Assembly (NCBI RefSeq): GCF_000377565.1
Contig: NZ_KB898354.1
Span: 496,001 to 560,000, forward strand
Origin: Rhizobium sp. 2MFCol3.1
GTDB taxonomy: Bacteria; Pseudomonadota; Alphaproteobacteria; Rhizobiales; Rhizobiaceae
Reading direction: 5' to 3'
Length of the DNA stretch: 64,000 bases
Shown here piece by piece: positions 11,321 through 20,287 of the stretch. Under the pieces are notes generated by a model. It worked only from the letters and a program-made list of their open reading frames with translations, had not been told where the DNA came from and made no database searches. Numbering within the stretch: the stretch's first letter is position 1; each line of letters begins with the position of its first letter. Made by a program: the position numbers and the translations under genes.

Positions 11321-12178
11321 ATGGCAGCGCGGGCAAGCTGGAAGGGGCATCTGAAGGTGGGCGATATTGTCTGCGCGGTGGGGCTCTACACCGCGGTATC
11401 GGTCGCCGACCGCATCTCCTTCAACATCATCAATCGCAAGACCGGCCATCGCGTCGAGCGTCAGTTCGTCGACAGCGAGACGGGAAAGCCGGTGGAGCGC
11501 GACGACCAGGTGAAGGGCTATCGGCTGGATAGCGGGGATTATGTCATGATCGAGGGCGAGGAGCTTGCGGCGTTTGCGCCCGACAGCGACAAGCTTCTCA
11601 CCGTGCAGGGCTTCGTTCCCTATGACGAGATCAACAAGCTCTATTTCGACCGGCCCTATTATCTGGCGCCGGTCAGTGAGGACGACGAAGAGGCGCTGGC
11701 GCTGATCGCGCGGGCGATGCGCGATCAGAAGGTCGCCGCACTGGGGGAGGCGGTTCTGTTTCGCAAGACGCGCACGGTGCTGATCAGGCCGCAGGACGAC
11801 TGCATCGTCGCGACCACGCTGAACTACGATTACGAGGTGCGCAACGCCGAGACGGTGTTCAAAGATATTCCCGACATCAAGTTCGACAAGGAAATGATCG
11901 AGCTCGCCGGCCATATCATCGGCACCAAGAAAGGCAGCTTCAATCCCCGGGATTACGAGGATCGCTATGAGGCAGCACTTGCCGAACTCGTCCAGGCGAA
12001 GATCGAGGGCAGGGCGCTGCCCAAGCGCAAGGCCGAGTCGAAGGGCAAGGTGATCGACCTGATGGAGGCGCTGCGTGAAAGCGCGAAGATGAGCGGCAAG
12101 ACGAGCGGGAAAGCGACGGGCAAGACCGCTGCCAAGAGTGCTGCGCGCGGTAACGGCGGATCGAAGAAGGCGAGCTGA
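11321..12178 (+). CDS. ku: Ku protein, NHEJ DNA-end binding (first copy)
   Basis: Bacterial Ku forms a ring on broken DNA ends and recruits LigD. This 285-residue copy has the Ku core beta-barrel (about 8-200), including the N-terminal WKGHLKVGDIVCAVGLYTAV and FNIINRKTGHRV. It ends in a lysine/serine-rich tail (about 235-285) of the type that binds DNA or LigD. It lies two bases before ligD and two after the small upstream gene, so the three genes form one operon. A second Ku gene is convergent at 14737-15540. Confidence 0.93.
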   Translation: MAARASWKGHLKVGDIVCAVGLYTAVSVADRISFNIINRKTGHRVERQFVDSETGKPVERDDQVKGYRLDSGDYVMIEGEELAAFAPDSDKLLTVQGFVPYDEINKLYFDRPYYLAPVSEDDEEALALIARAMRDQKVAALGEAVLFRKTRTVLIRPQDDCIVATTLNYDYEVRNAETVFKDIPDIKFDKEMIELAGHIIGTKKGSFNPRDYEDRYEAALAELVQAKIEGRALPKRKAESKGKVIDLMEALRESAKMSGKTSGKATGKTAAKSAARGNGGSKKAS

Positions 12179-12180
12179 CG

Positions 12181-14712
12181 ATGGCGCTCGAGACCTATCA
12201 CGCCAAACGCGATTTCAAGCGGACGCCGGAGCCGCGCGGCGGCAAACGCGCCAGTGCGGCGCGCGAAAGCAACGCGCTGAGCTTCGTGATCCAGAAACAC
12301 GACGCGACGCGGCTGCACTACGACTTCCGGCTGGAGATGGACGGCGTGCTGAAAAGCTGGGCGGTGACGCGCGGGCCGAGCCTCAATCCCGACGACAAGC
12401 GCCTGGCGGTGCATGTGGAGGACCACCCGATCGACTATGGCGACTTCGAGGGCATCATTCCAATGGGCGAGTATGGCGGTGGCACCGTCATCGTCTGGGA
12501 TCGCGGCACATGGGCGCCGCATGGCGACATGCACAAGGCCTACAAGAAGGGCCACATGGAATTCGACCTTGATGGCGACAAGCTGAAGGGGCGCTGGCAC
12601 CTGGTGCGGATGCATGGCAAGCCCGGTGAAACCCGCGAGAACTGGCTGCTGATCAAGGCCGAGGACGAGGAGGCGCGCGCCAAGGGCGATATTCTGAAGC
12701 TGCGGCCTGAATCAGCTGAGACCGGCCGGAAGATTGAAGAGGTGGCCAAGAATCCGGATGCCGCTTGGCACGCACGGCCCAAGGGGGCGGGGAGCGCAAA
12801 TGGCGCCAAGGCGTCTGCTCCCAAGCCGCGGGCAGCGAAAGCCAAGGCGGCTTCTCGTCAATGGCCGGATGGCGCGGTCAAGGGTGCTCTGCCTGATTTC
12901 ATCGAGCCGGCGCTTGCCAAGCTGAAGCCGAAACCGCCTGCCGGCGAGGAGTGGGTGCACGAGATCAAGTTCGACGGCTACAGGCTGCAAATCAGGATCG
13001 ACCACGGCAAGGTAACGATGCTGACCCGCACGGGCCTGGACTGGACGGAGCGGTTTGGTGAGACCCTTGCGAGGGCATTTTCAGCGCTCCCGGTGCAATC
13101 GGCCTTGATCGATGGCGAAGTGGTGGTCGAGCGCGACAATGGTGCTTCGGATTTCTCCGCGCTGCAGAGCGATCTCAGCGAAGGCCGCAAGGACCGCTTC
13201 GTGTTCTACGCCTTCGACCTGCTGCATCTCGATGGGCATGACATGCGTGAAGTGTCGCTGCTCTCGCGCAAGGCGCTGCTGGAAACGCTTCTCTCGCCCG
13301 ACGATCCGACGCTGCGCTACAGCAGCCATTTCACGGAGAAGGGCTCTCTGGTGCTCGACCACGCCTGCGGGCTGGGGCTGGAGGGCGTGATCTCCAAGCG
13401 CGGCGACAGCGCCTACAGCTCGGGGCGCACGGGCGAGTGGGTGAAGTCCAAATGCTCGAAACGGCAGGAGTTCGTGATCGGCGGCTTCGTGCCCTCGACG
13501 GCGACGAAGGACGCGATCGGTTCGCTGGCCATGGGCTATTACAAGGGCGGCAAGCTTCATTATGTCGGACGGGTCGGCACCGGATTTTCGGTCGCGACCG
13601 CCAAGATGCTGCACGAACGTCTTTCCGAGGACCGGCAGACGAAGGCCGCCTTCGACGATGCGCTTTCGGCCGAGGCCCGGCGCGGGCTTGTCCACGTCAA
13701 GCCGAAACTTGTGGCCGATGTGGAGTTTCAGGCATGGTCGGCGGACGGAAATCTGCGGCATGCGGCATTTCGCGGGCTGCGCGAGGACAAGGCGGCGGGG
13801 GATGTGATGCGCGAGACCGAGAAAAGCAAGGCCGAGCCGGCGCCGCAATCGAGCGTCACGCTCACCCATCCCGACCGCATCTACTGGCCGGACGAGGGTG
13901 TCACCAAGCAGGGACTTGCGGATTATTACGCGCAGGTCTGGCGCTTTATGGAGCCATTCGTGATCAACCGCCCGCTGGCGCTGCTGCGCTGCCCCGATGG
14001 CATTGCCGGGCACCAGCGCTTCTTCCAGAAGCATGCCTGGAAGGGGATGAACGCCCATATCGAGGAGATATCAGACCCAAAGGACAGGGGTGGCGAAAAG
14101 CTGCTGCGTATCAGCGATTTCGATGGGCTCGTCGCGCTCGTGCAATCGGCTGTCCTGGAGATCCACCCCTGGGGGGCGACGACCGCGAGCTTCGAGAAGC
14201 CAGACATGATCACCATGGACCTCGATCCGGCCGACGATGTCGCCTGGGCCGAGGTGATCGCGGCGGCTGAAGAGCTTAAACAGCGGCTGGAGGCGGTGGG
14301 ACTTGCGGCCTTCGTCAAGACCTCCGGCGGCAAGGGTCTCCATGTGGTGACGCCGCTGAAGCCGGAGGCCGGGTGGGTGCAGGTAAAGGCTTTCGCGAAG
14401 GCGCTGGCGGACGGGATGACGAAAGATCAGCCGGACAAATATCTGGCGACCGCCACCAAGGCGAAACGCAACGGCAAGATCTTCATCGATTATCTCCGCA
14501 ACGGCCGCGGCAACACCGCCGTCGCCGCCTATTCGACCCGCGCGCGGCCGGGCGCCGCTGTATCGATGCCGCTCGACTGGAGCGAGCTGACGGAGGAGAT
14601 CGGCCCGGCCTATTTCACGGTCGACAACACGCCGTCGCGGATGAATTCACTGGCAAGCGATCCCTGGGCGGATTTCTTCAAGGCCGCCGCGCCGCTTGAA
14701 AAGCGCAAGTGA
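12181..14712 (+). CDS. ligD: LigD, multifunctional NHEJ DNA ligase
   Basis: LigD trims, fills and seals double-strand breaks held by Ku. This 843-residue protein has all three modules. The 3'-phosphoesterase domain (about 25-160) shows HDATRLHYDFRLE and FEGIIPMGEYGGG. The ATP-dependent ligase domain (about 235-530) carries the adenylated lysine in KFDGYR (K263). The primase-like polymerase domain (about 560-840) has catalytic aspartates in DLDP (D680, D682) and SGGKGLHV. The order phosphoesterase, ligase, polymerase is the one usual in rhizobia and differs from the mycobacterial order. Confidence 0.95.
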   Translation: MALETYHAKRDFKRTPEPRGGKRASAARESNALSFVIQKHDATRLHYDFRLEMDGVLKSWAVTRGPSLNPDDKRLAVHVEDHPIDYGDFEGIIPMGEYGGGTVIVWDRGTWAPHGDMHKAYKKGHMEFDLDGDKLKGRWHLVRMHGKPGETRENWLLIKAEDEEARAKGDILKLRPESAETGRKIEEVAKNPDAAWHARPKGAGSANGAKASAPKPRAAKAKAASRQWPDGAVKGALPDFIEPALAKLKPKPPAGEEWVHEIKFDGYRLQIRIDHGKVTMLTRTGLDWTERFGETLARAFSALPVQSALIDGEVVVERDNGASDFSALQSDLSEGRKDRFVFYAFDLLHLDGHDMREVSLLSRKALLETLLSPDDPTLRYSSHFTEKGSLVLDHACGLGLEGVISKRGDSAYSSGRTGEWVKSKCSKRQEFVIGGFVPSTATKDAIGSLAMGYYKGGKLHYVGRVGTGFSVATAKMLHERLSEDRQTKAAFDDALSAEARRGLVHVKPKLVADVEFQAWSADGNLRHAAFRGLREDKAAGDVMRETEKSKAEPAPQSSVTLTHPDRIYWPDEGVTKQGLADYYAQVWRFMEPFVINRPLALLRCPDGIAGHQRFFQKHAWKGMNAHIEEISDPKDRGGEKLLRISDFDGLVALVQSAVLEIHPWGATTASFEKPDMITMDLDPADDVAWAEVIAAAEELKQRLEAVGLAAFVKTSGGKGLHVVTPLKPEAGWVQVKAFAKALADGMTKDQPDKYLATATKAKRNGKIFIDYLRNGRGNTAVAAYSTRARPGAAVSMPLDWSELTEEIGPAYFTVDNTPSRMNSLASDPWADFFKAAAPLEKRK

Positions 14713-14736
14713 GGATTGCCAGAGGTTGGCCGAGAG

Positions 14737-15540
14737 CTAGTGCTTCGGCCGCCCGCCATCCTTGGCGATGCTCTTCTTCAGCGCGTCCATGATATTGACG
14801 ACGTTGCCGGTGGATTTGACCGGCGTGCGCTTTGTTGCCGCCACGGGCTTCGGAAGGCTCTTCTGCTTGGCGCGGATCATGGCCCGGATACGCTTCTGCA
14901 CGGGATCGGTGACCATCGAGGGTTTCCATTCCTCGGTGCGGTCCTTCACCAGCTTGCTCATCAGCGCCATCACCTTCTGATCCGTCTTGGCAGCAAGATC
15001 GACAGTCCCCGCCGGCTCGCGGACTTCGTCGCCGAAATGCAGCGTCCAGAGCACGATGCCCTTTCCCTGCGGCTCGAGCAGCACGGCGCGTTCGCGGCGG
15101 TAGAGCACGAGGCGTGCGATGCCGACGACATCGTTTGCCTTCATCGCCTCGCGGATGACGCAGAAGGCCTCGACGCCGACCTTGTCTTCCGGCGCCAGGA
15201 AATGCGGCTTGTCGTACCAGATCCAATCGATGGAGCCGCGCGGCACGAAGCTCGATATTTCGATGGTGCGGGTGCTCTCCAGCCCGACCTCGCTGATCTC
15301 GTCATCCTCCAGGATGACGTAGTCGTCCTCGCCACGTGGATAGCCCTTGACCTGGTCCTTGTCCGATATCGGCTTGTGTGTGACGCTATCGACATATCGG
15401 CTTTCGACGCGATTTTTGGTCTTGCGGTTCAGCACATGAAACCGCAGCTGGTTACTGTCCGTGGTCGCCGGCGTCAGCGATACCGACGCGGTCACGAGCG
15501 ACAGCTTGAGATAACCCTTCCAATAGGTCTGACGCGCCAT
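14737..15540 (-). CDS. ku: Ku protein (second copy, convergent with ligD)
   Basis: This is a 267-residue Ku homologue with the conserved start ARQTYWKGYLKLSLVTASVSL and a Ku core to about residue 200, then a shorter basic tail. The ATG at 15540 matches the usual N-terminus of the family; a TTG 36 bases upstream would add 12 residues and is less likely. Its sequence differs clearly from the Ku at 11321. Sinorhizobium carries several Ku genes, and a pair of different Ku proteins has been described working together with one LigD. The position of two distinct Ku genes around one ligD fits such a partnership, but that is inferred. Confidence 0.92.
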   Translation of the reverse strand: MARQTYWKGYLKLSLVTASVSLTPATTDSNQLRFHVLNRKTKNRVESRYVDSVTHKPISDKDQVKGYPRGEDDYVILEDDEISEVGLESTRTIEISSFVPRGSIDWIWYDKPHFLAPEDKVGVEAFCVIREAMKANDVVGIARLVLYRRERAVLLEPQGKGIVLWTLHFGDEVREPAGTVDLAAKTDQKVMALMSKLVKDRTEEWKPSMVTDPVQKRIRAMIRAKQKSLPKPVAATKRTPVKSTGNVVNIMDALKKSIAKDGGRPKH

Positions 15541-15705
15541 CCGATGCCGGCGCCTTGGCGCCCCTCCAAGCCGCAACGCGGCGATGCCGCTTCAACGGTC
15601 GGAATGCGGATTTTGTTCCCTCGATGCTGTCAGGCGTCCCATCTCCCTGGGGCGTCGAACATCATACGAAGGTCAGCGGATCAGCTCTAAGCGCGCCGTG
15701 AGCTT

Positions 15706-15930
15706 TCAGATCCAGCGGAAGGTCGCGTTGCCGCGCTTATCTACCTTGCCGAGCTCGATGGAGACCCATCGTCCGTTCGATGTGTCGGCGAGACGGACGC
15801 TCGGTTTCCCGAAAATCATTCCGAGAAAGCGTGGACAGCCGCGGATTTTTCCGCCGCCATCATCGGCTGTGAAGATGCACTGGCGAGACATGGATGTCCC
15901 GGATACTGCGATTATTCCAGTCTTAGGCAT
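15706..15930 (-). CDS. Hypothetical small protein
   Basis: A 74-residue frame on the same strand as the second ku, 165 bp upstream of it. It contains two cysteines, a GGGKIRGCPRF segment and a C-terminal beta-rich part (RWVSIELGKVDKRGNATFRWI, about 54-74). The ribosome site is weak (GGGAA). The opposite strand and other frames show no better gene. The 294 bp between it and the next gene hold only a small inverted repeat, CTATGT-TCAAGC-ACATAG near 16057-16074. Function is unknown and it may not be a gene. Confidence 0.4.
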   Translation of the reverse strand: MPKTGIIAVSGTSMSRQCIFTADDGGGKIRGCPRFLGMIFGKPSVRLADTSNGRWVSIELGKVDKRGNATFRWI

Positions 15931-16224
15931 GTGTGGTTCCCGTCACTATCATGCTCCCGACACGAATAGTTGCGCGGCTTTTCCTCGATGGCAAGCCTAA
16001 AATTCACGGGTTTGTCATATTCAGAAACTTCGTATGAAAGCAAACGTTAACCTTCAACTATGTTCAAGCACATAGCCGGTGGCTGCTGGTAATACACCCA
16101 ATTGGATGATGCGGTGCAGCATCAGTGGGAGAAAATGCTGCGCCTGCGGGTTGAGGTGATTTGCGCCAACAGCTATCTGGTGCCTGCATGTGCGGATGAT
16201 CCGCAGACAAGAGGGCGCCGCTAC

Positions 16225-17145
16225 ATGATTCCAGAATTTCTCGTCACGCATTCCGGTGGCTTCCATGCCGACGAACTGCTCTCCACCGTCGTTCTGACCC
16301 GGCTTTTTCCCGAGGCGCGCATCACGCGCAGCCGTGCGCCGGAATGGATCACGCCCGGTCCCGACCGGATCATCTATGATGTCGGCGGCGCCTATGACGC
16401 GGACGCTGGTATCTTCGACCATCACCAGCGCGGCGCGCCGCTGCGTGACGACGGCCAGCCCTACAGCTCGTTCGGGCTGATCTGGAAGCATTTCGGGCGC
16501 GACTATCTCGCCGCATCGGGTGTTCCAGAGGCTGACATCGAGGATATCCACGCCTCCTTCGACGGCAGCTTCGTCCTGCCGATCGATCTCACCGACAATG
16601 GCGCGCTCAGCCCCTCCGGCCCGCTGGCCGGGCTGACGCTGCCGGCGCTTCTGGAAACGCTGAAGCCGGTCTTCGACGAGACCGATCCTGATGCTGACGA
16701 CCGCGCATTTCACGCCGCACTCGCCATTGCCCGCAGCTTTGTCGAGGCGCGGATCGGCAAGAGTGCTGCGAAGCGCAGGGCCGAGGCGCTGGTGCACAAG
16801 GCGATCGTCGCCGCCGGCGAGAACCGTGTGCTGGAACTGCCGATGGGCATGCCCTTCCGCCCCGCGATCATCAAGGCCGGCGCCGACCACCTGCTCTTCG
16901 TCGTCCACCCACGCGACAAGGATTGGTGCGTGACCGGCATTCGCCGCGAGGAAGAGGGCTTTGCGCTGCGCGCCGACCTGCCGGCCGCATGGGCTGGCCT
17001 CACCAACGGCGACCTCGAAGCCGCCTCCGGCGTTAAAGGCGCCAGCTTCTGCCACAACGGCCGCTTCATCGCCGCCGCCAAGAGCCGCGAAGCGGCGCTG
17101 AAGATGGCGGAGATTGCGGTGGCTGAGGCGGTAGCGGACGCGTAA
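16225..17145 (+). CDS. MYG1-family (UPF0160) DHH-like phosphoesterase
   Basis: This 306-residue protein matches the MYG1/UPF0160 family, related to DHH phosphoesterases; eukaryotic MYG1 is a 3'-5' RNA exonuclease. The N-terminal metal-binding motif THSGGFHADE (residues 8-17) and the DHH triad at 65-67 (FDHHQRG) are intact, so it is likely active. The ATG at 16225 puts that motif at the usual distance from the N-terminus; an upstream start at 16102 would add 41 unrelated residues. It is monocistronic, and its role in bacteria is not well established. Confidence 0.85.
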   Translation: MIPEFLVTHSGGFHADELLSTVVLTRLFPEARITRSRAPEWITPGPDRIIYDVGGAYDADAGIFDHHQRGAPLRDDGQPYSSFGLIWKHFGRDYLAASGVPEADIEDIHASFDGSFVLPIDLTDNGALSPSGPLAGLTLPALLETLKPVFDETDPDADDRAFHAALAIARSFVEARIGKSAAKRRAEALVHKAIVAAGENRVLELPMGMPFRPAIIKAGADHLLFVVHPRDKDWCVTGIRREEEGFALRADLPAAWAGLTNGDLEAASGVKGASFCHNGRFIAAAKSREAALKMAEIAVAEAVADA

Positions 17146-17449
17146 GGTCGGCAGCAGGACCAAGGTGGGCGGCGCGATCGATATTCGGTCGCGTCTCACT
17201 ACGCGTGAAGGTAGAAATCGCCGCATCGCGACTTGGCGAGGCCGGCGCGATTGGGTAATCTGTGGCCTATCTCCGGTTGGGGATGTAGCAATCTGCAGCA
17301 ACAGGCTTTCGGTTGAAGTTCAAGGCGTGGCCGCGACCATCGCGGCCTGGAATAGCTGGACGACCTTGCAGGGCAGTCCGGTCTCGCGACCACACTCAGC
17401 ATAGCGTGTCATCTCATCAGTTCTTACCGCATTGTGGGAGAAGCTCTGA
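17146..17449. other. Non-coding gap with one perfect stem-loop
   Basis: These 304 bp before the SIR2-like gene hold no convincing coding frame. One perfect stem-loop, GGCCGCGA-CCA-TCGCGGCC, lies at 17329-17347. No repeat of the tRNA-Ile 3' end longer than about eight bases is found here, so no attachment site is claimed. Confidence 0.6.
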
Positions 17450-18493
17450 ATGTTCACACGTCGAACAGTTTTCATCGTCGGTGCGGGCGCCAGCCGGGAA
17501 GTGAACTTTCCCGTCGGTACGGACTTGATGGTCAACATCGCCAGGAAACTCGACATCCGGTTTGACGACGGCTGGACGATGTCCAAAGGCGACAAGCGCA
17601 TATCGGCGGCGGTGAAAACGATTGTGGGAGATGGGGCGGATTCCAACCCGCACTATGCAGCCGGAAGAGCCATTTCGGGCGCGATGTCGCAGGCGATCTC
17701 GATCGACAACTATCTTCATACGCACTCGAGTGATCGTCTGGTGGTTCAGATGGGCAAGCTGGGCATCGCCGCCAGCATTCTGGAGGCGGAGGCGAGCTGT
17801 CTTCTGAAGGCCGACGGATCGAAGAACGAGGCGTTCAGCTTCGAACCGATCAAGCACACATGGTTCAGCGTCTTTTTCCAGATGCTTCATGAAGGCGTGC
17901 AAAGAGAGAAGCTCGCCGGCATTTTCAAGAACGTGTCCTTCATCACCTTCAACTACGACCGGTGCATCGAGCACTATCTCGCCCATGCCATCAGCAACTA
18001 CTATCGCATTCCCTTGTCCGAGGCGGAGGGGATCATCGCGCAATCCCTGCAGATCGAGCATCCCTACGGACAGGTCGGCAGGCTTCCCTGGCAACCGGCC
18101 TCGACATCCTCGATGATGGATTTCGGCCATGATTTTCACGGAGCCGACCTGCCGCATCTGGCAGAGCAGATCCGGACCTTTACCGAACGGGTCGACGATG
18201 ACGACATGATGGACCGACTGCACCGGCAAATCGCAGAGGCCGAAGTCGTCGTCTATCTGGGCTTCTCCTACGGCGAAATGAACATGCAGCTGATGACCGT
18301 CAAGGAGGCTGGGCTTAGAACCGTTTTCGGAACGACCTTGGGAATCGCCGCTCCCAACAAGAAGATCATCGAGACGGATGTGCTAGTTTCGATGGGCGGC
18401 GTGGACGTGGCGACCGTGAACCGCGCCTATTATGATGATCTGACATGCGCGGAGTTCCTGAGAAGCTATGGCAAGCCGATCATGCGGGGGTAG
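17450..18493 (+). CDS. SIR2-like domain protein (stand-alone, possible NADase)
   Basis: This 347-residue protein has the glycine-rich nucleotide-binding start of SIR2-like proteins (VFIVGAGASREVNFPVG, about 7-23). It also has the downstream ITFNYDRCIEH segment (about 166-176) that corresponds to the T-x-NYD motif of the group, and YLGFSYGEMN (about 272-281) near the end. SIR2-like domains degrade NAD in several anti-phage systems, but many family members are uncharacterised. Here the gene stands alone between a MYG1 gene and tRNA-Ile(CAT), with GGGAGA as ribosome site. No partner such as TIR, Argonaute or HerA is adjacent. Enzymatic activity and a defence role are inferences. Confidence 0.65.
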   Translation: MFTRRTVFIVGAGASREVNFPVGTDLMVNIARKLDIRFDDGWTMSKGDKRISAAVKTIVGDGADSNPHYAAGRAISGAMSQAISIDNYLHTHSSDRLVVQMGKLGIAASILEAEASCLLKADGSKNEAFSFEPIKHTWFSVFFQMLHEGVQREKLAGIFKNVSFITFNYDRCIEHYLAHAISNYYRIPLSEAEGIIAQSLQIEHPYGQVGRLPWQPASTSSMMDFGHDFHGADLPHLAEQIRTFTERVDDDDMMDRLHRQIAEAEVVVYLGFSYGEMNMQLMTVKEAGLRTVFGTTLGIAAPNKKIIETDVLVSMGGVDVATVNRAYYDDLTCAEFLRSYGKPIMRG

Positions 18494-18584
18494 GGAGGAG
18501 GCCGGCGTCGGAGCCGCGGATTTTTGCGGACGGCTGGAGCTTGGTTGCTAGGGTGTCAGTCAATCTATTGACAATAAATAAAAA

Positions 18585-18660
18585 TGGTGGGCCCGGAGGG
18601 ACTCGAACCCCCAACCAAGCGGTTATGAGCCGCCGGCTCTAACCATTGAGCTACAGGCCC
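18585..18660 (-). tRNA. tRNA-Ile (anticodon CAT, lysidine type)
   Basis: The reverse strand folds as a full 76-base cloverleaf. The acceptor is GGGCCTG paired with CGGGCCC, the D-stem is GCTC/GAGC, the anticodon arm GGCGG-CTCATAA-CCGCT has anticodon CAT, the T-arm is GGGGG-TTCGAGT-CCCTC, and CCA is encoded (18585-18587). The body resembles tRNA-Ile2, in which CAT is modified to lysidine by TilS to read AUA, rather than elongator or initiator tRNA-Met. The 3' end faces the SIR2-like gene, which ends 91 bp away. Confidence 0.9.
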
Positions 18661-18812
18661 TGGCGGCCGCTATGGCGCCTTGCAGCGGCGCAATGGTTCG
18701 CCGGTGCTCGTTGCGTCTAACGCAATTTCAGAGCGGTCACAAGTCATTGCCGCAATAGCTTCACAATCAAACGGCAAGAGGGATCGGTAAGTCACAATCG
18801 GGGAGTGAAACA

Positions 18813-19556
18813 ATGCCATTTCCAAATACCAAAAGCTTTGCCGCCGGTCTCTTTCTCAGCCTGCCGGTGCTTGCCGCAGCCTCCATGCCGGCATTCGCGG
18901 CCGATGCGCCGCGTCAGGCGGTCATTACCGTGATCGGCGAGGGGCGGGCGACGATGGCGCCGGATATGGCGGTTCTGACCTTCTCCGTCGTCAAGCAAGA
19001 GAAGACCGCGCGCGAGGCGCTCGACAATAACAACAAGGCGATGAGCGACGTGCTCGCGGCGCTGAAGAAGGCCGGCATTGCCGAGCGCGATCTGCAGACC
19101 TCGGGCTTTTCCGTGCAGCCGCAATATCGATATCCGCAGGGGACCGACGGCCAGCAGCTGCCGCCGGAGCTCATCGGTTACCAGGTTTCCAATGCGCTGA
19201 CGGTGCGGGTGCGCGATCTCTCGAAGCTCGGTGGGATCATCGATCAGTCGGTGACGCTTGGCGTCAATCAGGGCGGCGATATCCAGTTCACCAACGACAA
19301 GCCCGACAGCGCCGTCGAAGAGGCGCGCAAGAATGCGGTGGCCGATGCCATCGCGCGGGCGAAGACGCTTGCGTCCGCCGCCGGCGTCAAGCTCGGCAAT
19401 GTCATCGAGATCAACGAAAACGGTCCGCGGCCGCAGCCGATGCCGGTCATGCGGGCGGCTATGATGAAGTCGGAGGCCGATTCAGCCGTGCCGATCCAGG
19501 GCGGTGAAAGCAGCTATAACATCCAGGTGAACGTTACATTCGCGATCGCCCAGTAG
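18813..19556 (+). CDS. SIMPL-domain (DUF541) periplasmic protein
   Basis: This 247-residue exported protein has a signal peptide of about 29 residues ending AFA. A SIMPL/DUF541 domain follows (about 36-245), recognisable from ITVIGEGRATMAPDMAVLTFSV, the LQTSGFSVQPQY segment and the closing YNIQVNVTFAIAQ. The family is widespread in Gram-negative envelopes and has been linked to oxidative-stress protection, but its biochemical role is unclear. It has GGGGAG as ribosome site and is monocistronic, with a strong terminator 33 bp downstream. Confidence 0.85.
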   Translation: MPFPNTKSFAAGLFLSLPVLAAASMPAFAADAPRQAVITVIGEGRATMAPDMAVLTFSVVKQEKTAREALDNNNKAMSDVLAALKKAGIAERDLQTSGFSVQPQYRYPQGTDGQQLPPELIGYQVSNALTVRVRDLSKLGGIIDQSVTLGVNQGGDIQFTNDKPDSAVEEARKNAVADAIARAKTLASAAGVKLGNVIEINENGPRPQPMPVMRAAMMKSEADSAVPIQGGESSYNIQVNVTFAIAQ

Positions 19557-19588
19557 CGCGATCCGCCCCTTCGTTAATCTAAGTTACC

Positions 19589-19636
19589 AAAAGATTGCCG
19601 TTGATATTCGCTTGGATATCAACGGCTTATCTTTTT
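19589..19636. terminator. Strong bidirectional-type terminator
   Basis: GCCGTTGATAT (19597-19607) pairs perfectly with ATATCAACGGC (19616-19626) around an eight-base loop. The stem is flanked by AAAAGAT and ATCTTTTT, which extend it, and it ends transcription of the SIMPL gene. Confidence 0.85.
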
Positions 19637-19696
19637 GTGGACACAGCTGTGGCGAGGCTGCGGCAGAAAAGCGCTTTATCACGCGTATATTACACG

Positions 19697-19715
19697 ATAA
19701 CATCGATCGTGTTAT
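19697..19715. promoter_or_regulatory. Palindrome upstream of the 19807 gene
   Basis: ATAACA-TCGATCG-TGTTAT overlaps a second inverted repeat, ACACGAT-AACATCG-ATCGTGT (19692-19712). Two interlocking palindromes about 100 bp before a start codon look like an operator. The cognate regulator is unknown. Confidence 0.35.
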
Positions 19716-19806
19716 TCGGTCCGGCCGGGAACTTGAGTTCTGCTTTCGGCGTTAATGCGGACCGATGAGGAGGAATTGGCTTTATCCCTGCAAAGAGGAG
19801 ACAGAC

Positions 19807-20190
19807 ATGTCGAATGCCTTGCCGCCACTTCACAATGGGCACGCCCCGTTCACCCTTCAAGAGCTCTTTCGCGACGCTCTTTATGCGTTTGAAGAGTGGG
19901 ATGCGGAACTGACCGAACCGATCGTCACGTTCGGAGGCCGGGTCGTTCCGATCAGCAGCGTCTTCGAGGCCATGCGCCAATGCGACGACATCGTGCCGAT
20001 GAATATCGTCGGCGCCGTTACCGAGCGACTGACGAAACCCTGGGAGGGCGAAGGCCCGCTGGACCAGATGACGTTTTCGACCGCCGCTCGCGTCATGGGC
20101 GTGCTGGTGCGCAAGCGCCTGCATGCGACGGGAACGCCCGATATCGTGGCCGTTGCCGCCGTTCCGGACGAACGCCGCTCGCGCGGTTGA
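19807..20190 (+). CDS. Uncharacterised small cytoplasmic protein
   Basis: This 127-residue protein has no recognised domain. The start at 19807 follows GAGGAG; an upstream in-frame codon at 19765 is less well placed. The sequence is moderately acidic with helical stretches (LQELFRDALYAFEEWDAE, about 19-36, and VFEAMRQCDD near 54-63). It has neither signal peptide nor membrane span. It appears monocistronic, with the 19697 palindrome upstream and the inverted-repeat element 98 bp downstream. Confidence 0.6.
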   Translation: MSNALPPLHNGHAPFTLQELFRDALYAFEEWDAELTEPIVTFGGRVVPISSVFEAMRQCDDIVPMNIVGAVTERLTKPWEGEGPLDQMTFSTAARVMGVLVRKRLHATGTPDIVAVAAVPDERRSRG

Positions 20191-20287
20191 TTTTTCGATG
20201 CCGCGGTCGCTTCGGCGGCCGCGTCTCGCACTTGAGTCCTGAAGAATTGGGGCTCTTTTGGCGCTTCACTGATGCGCCATACGCGAC

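Noticed and set aside
12138..14270. Several plus- and minus-strand frames of 80-325 codons overlapping ligD
   Set aside because: All lie inside the intact three-domain LigD gene and show arginine-rich shadow composition.
17199..17402. A 67-codon minus-strand frame upstream of the SIR2-like gene
   Set aside because: The composition is low-complexity and arginine/proline/cysteine-rich as in random high-GC frames, and there is no ribosome site.
17146..18584. Integration (attL/attR) repeats around the SIR2-like gene
   Set aside because: Only about eight bases of the tRNA 3' end recur near 17165, which is within chance, and no integrase gene is present.
18445..18642. A 65-codon plus-strand frame ending across the tRNA
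   Set aside because: It reads through the antisense of tRNA-Ile and produces the GGPGGTRTPN string that typically arises from translating tRNA genes.
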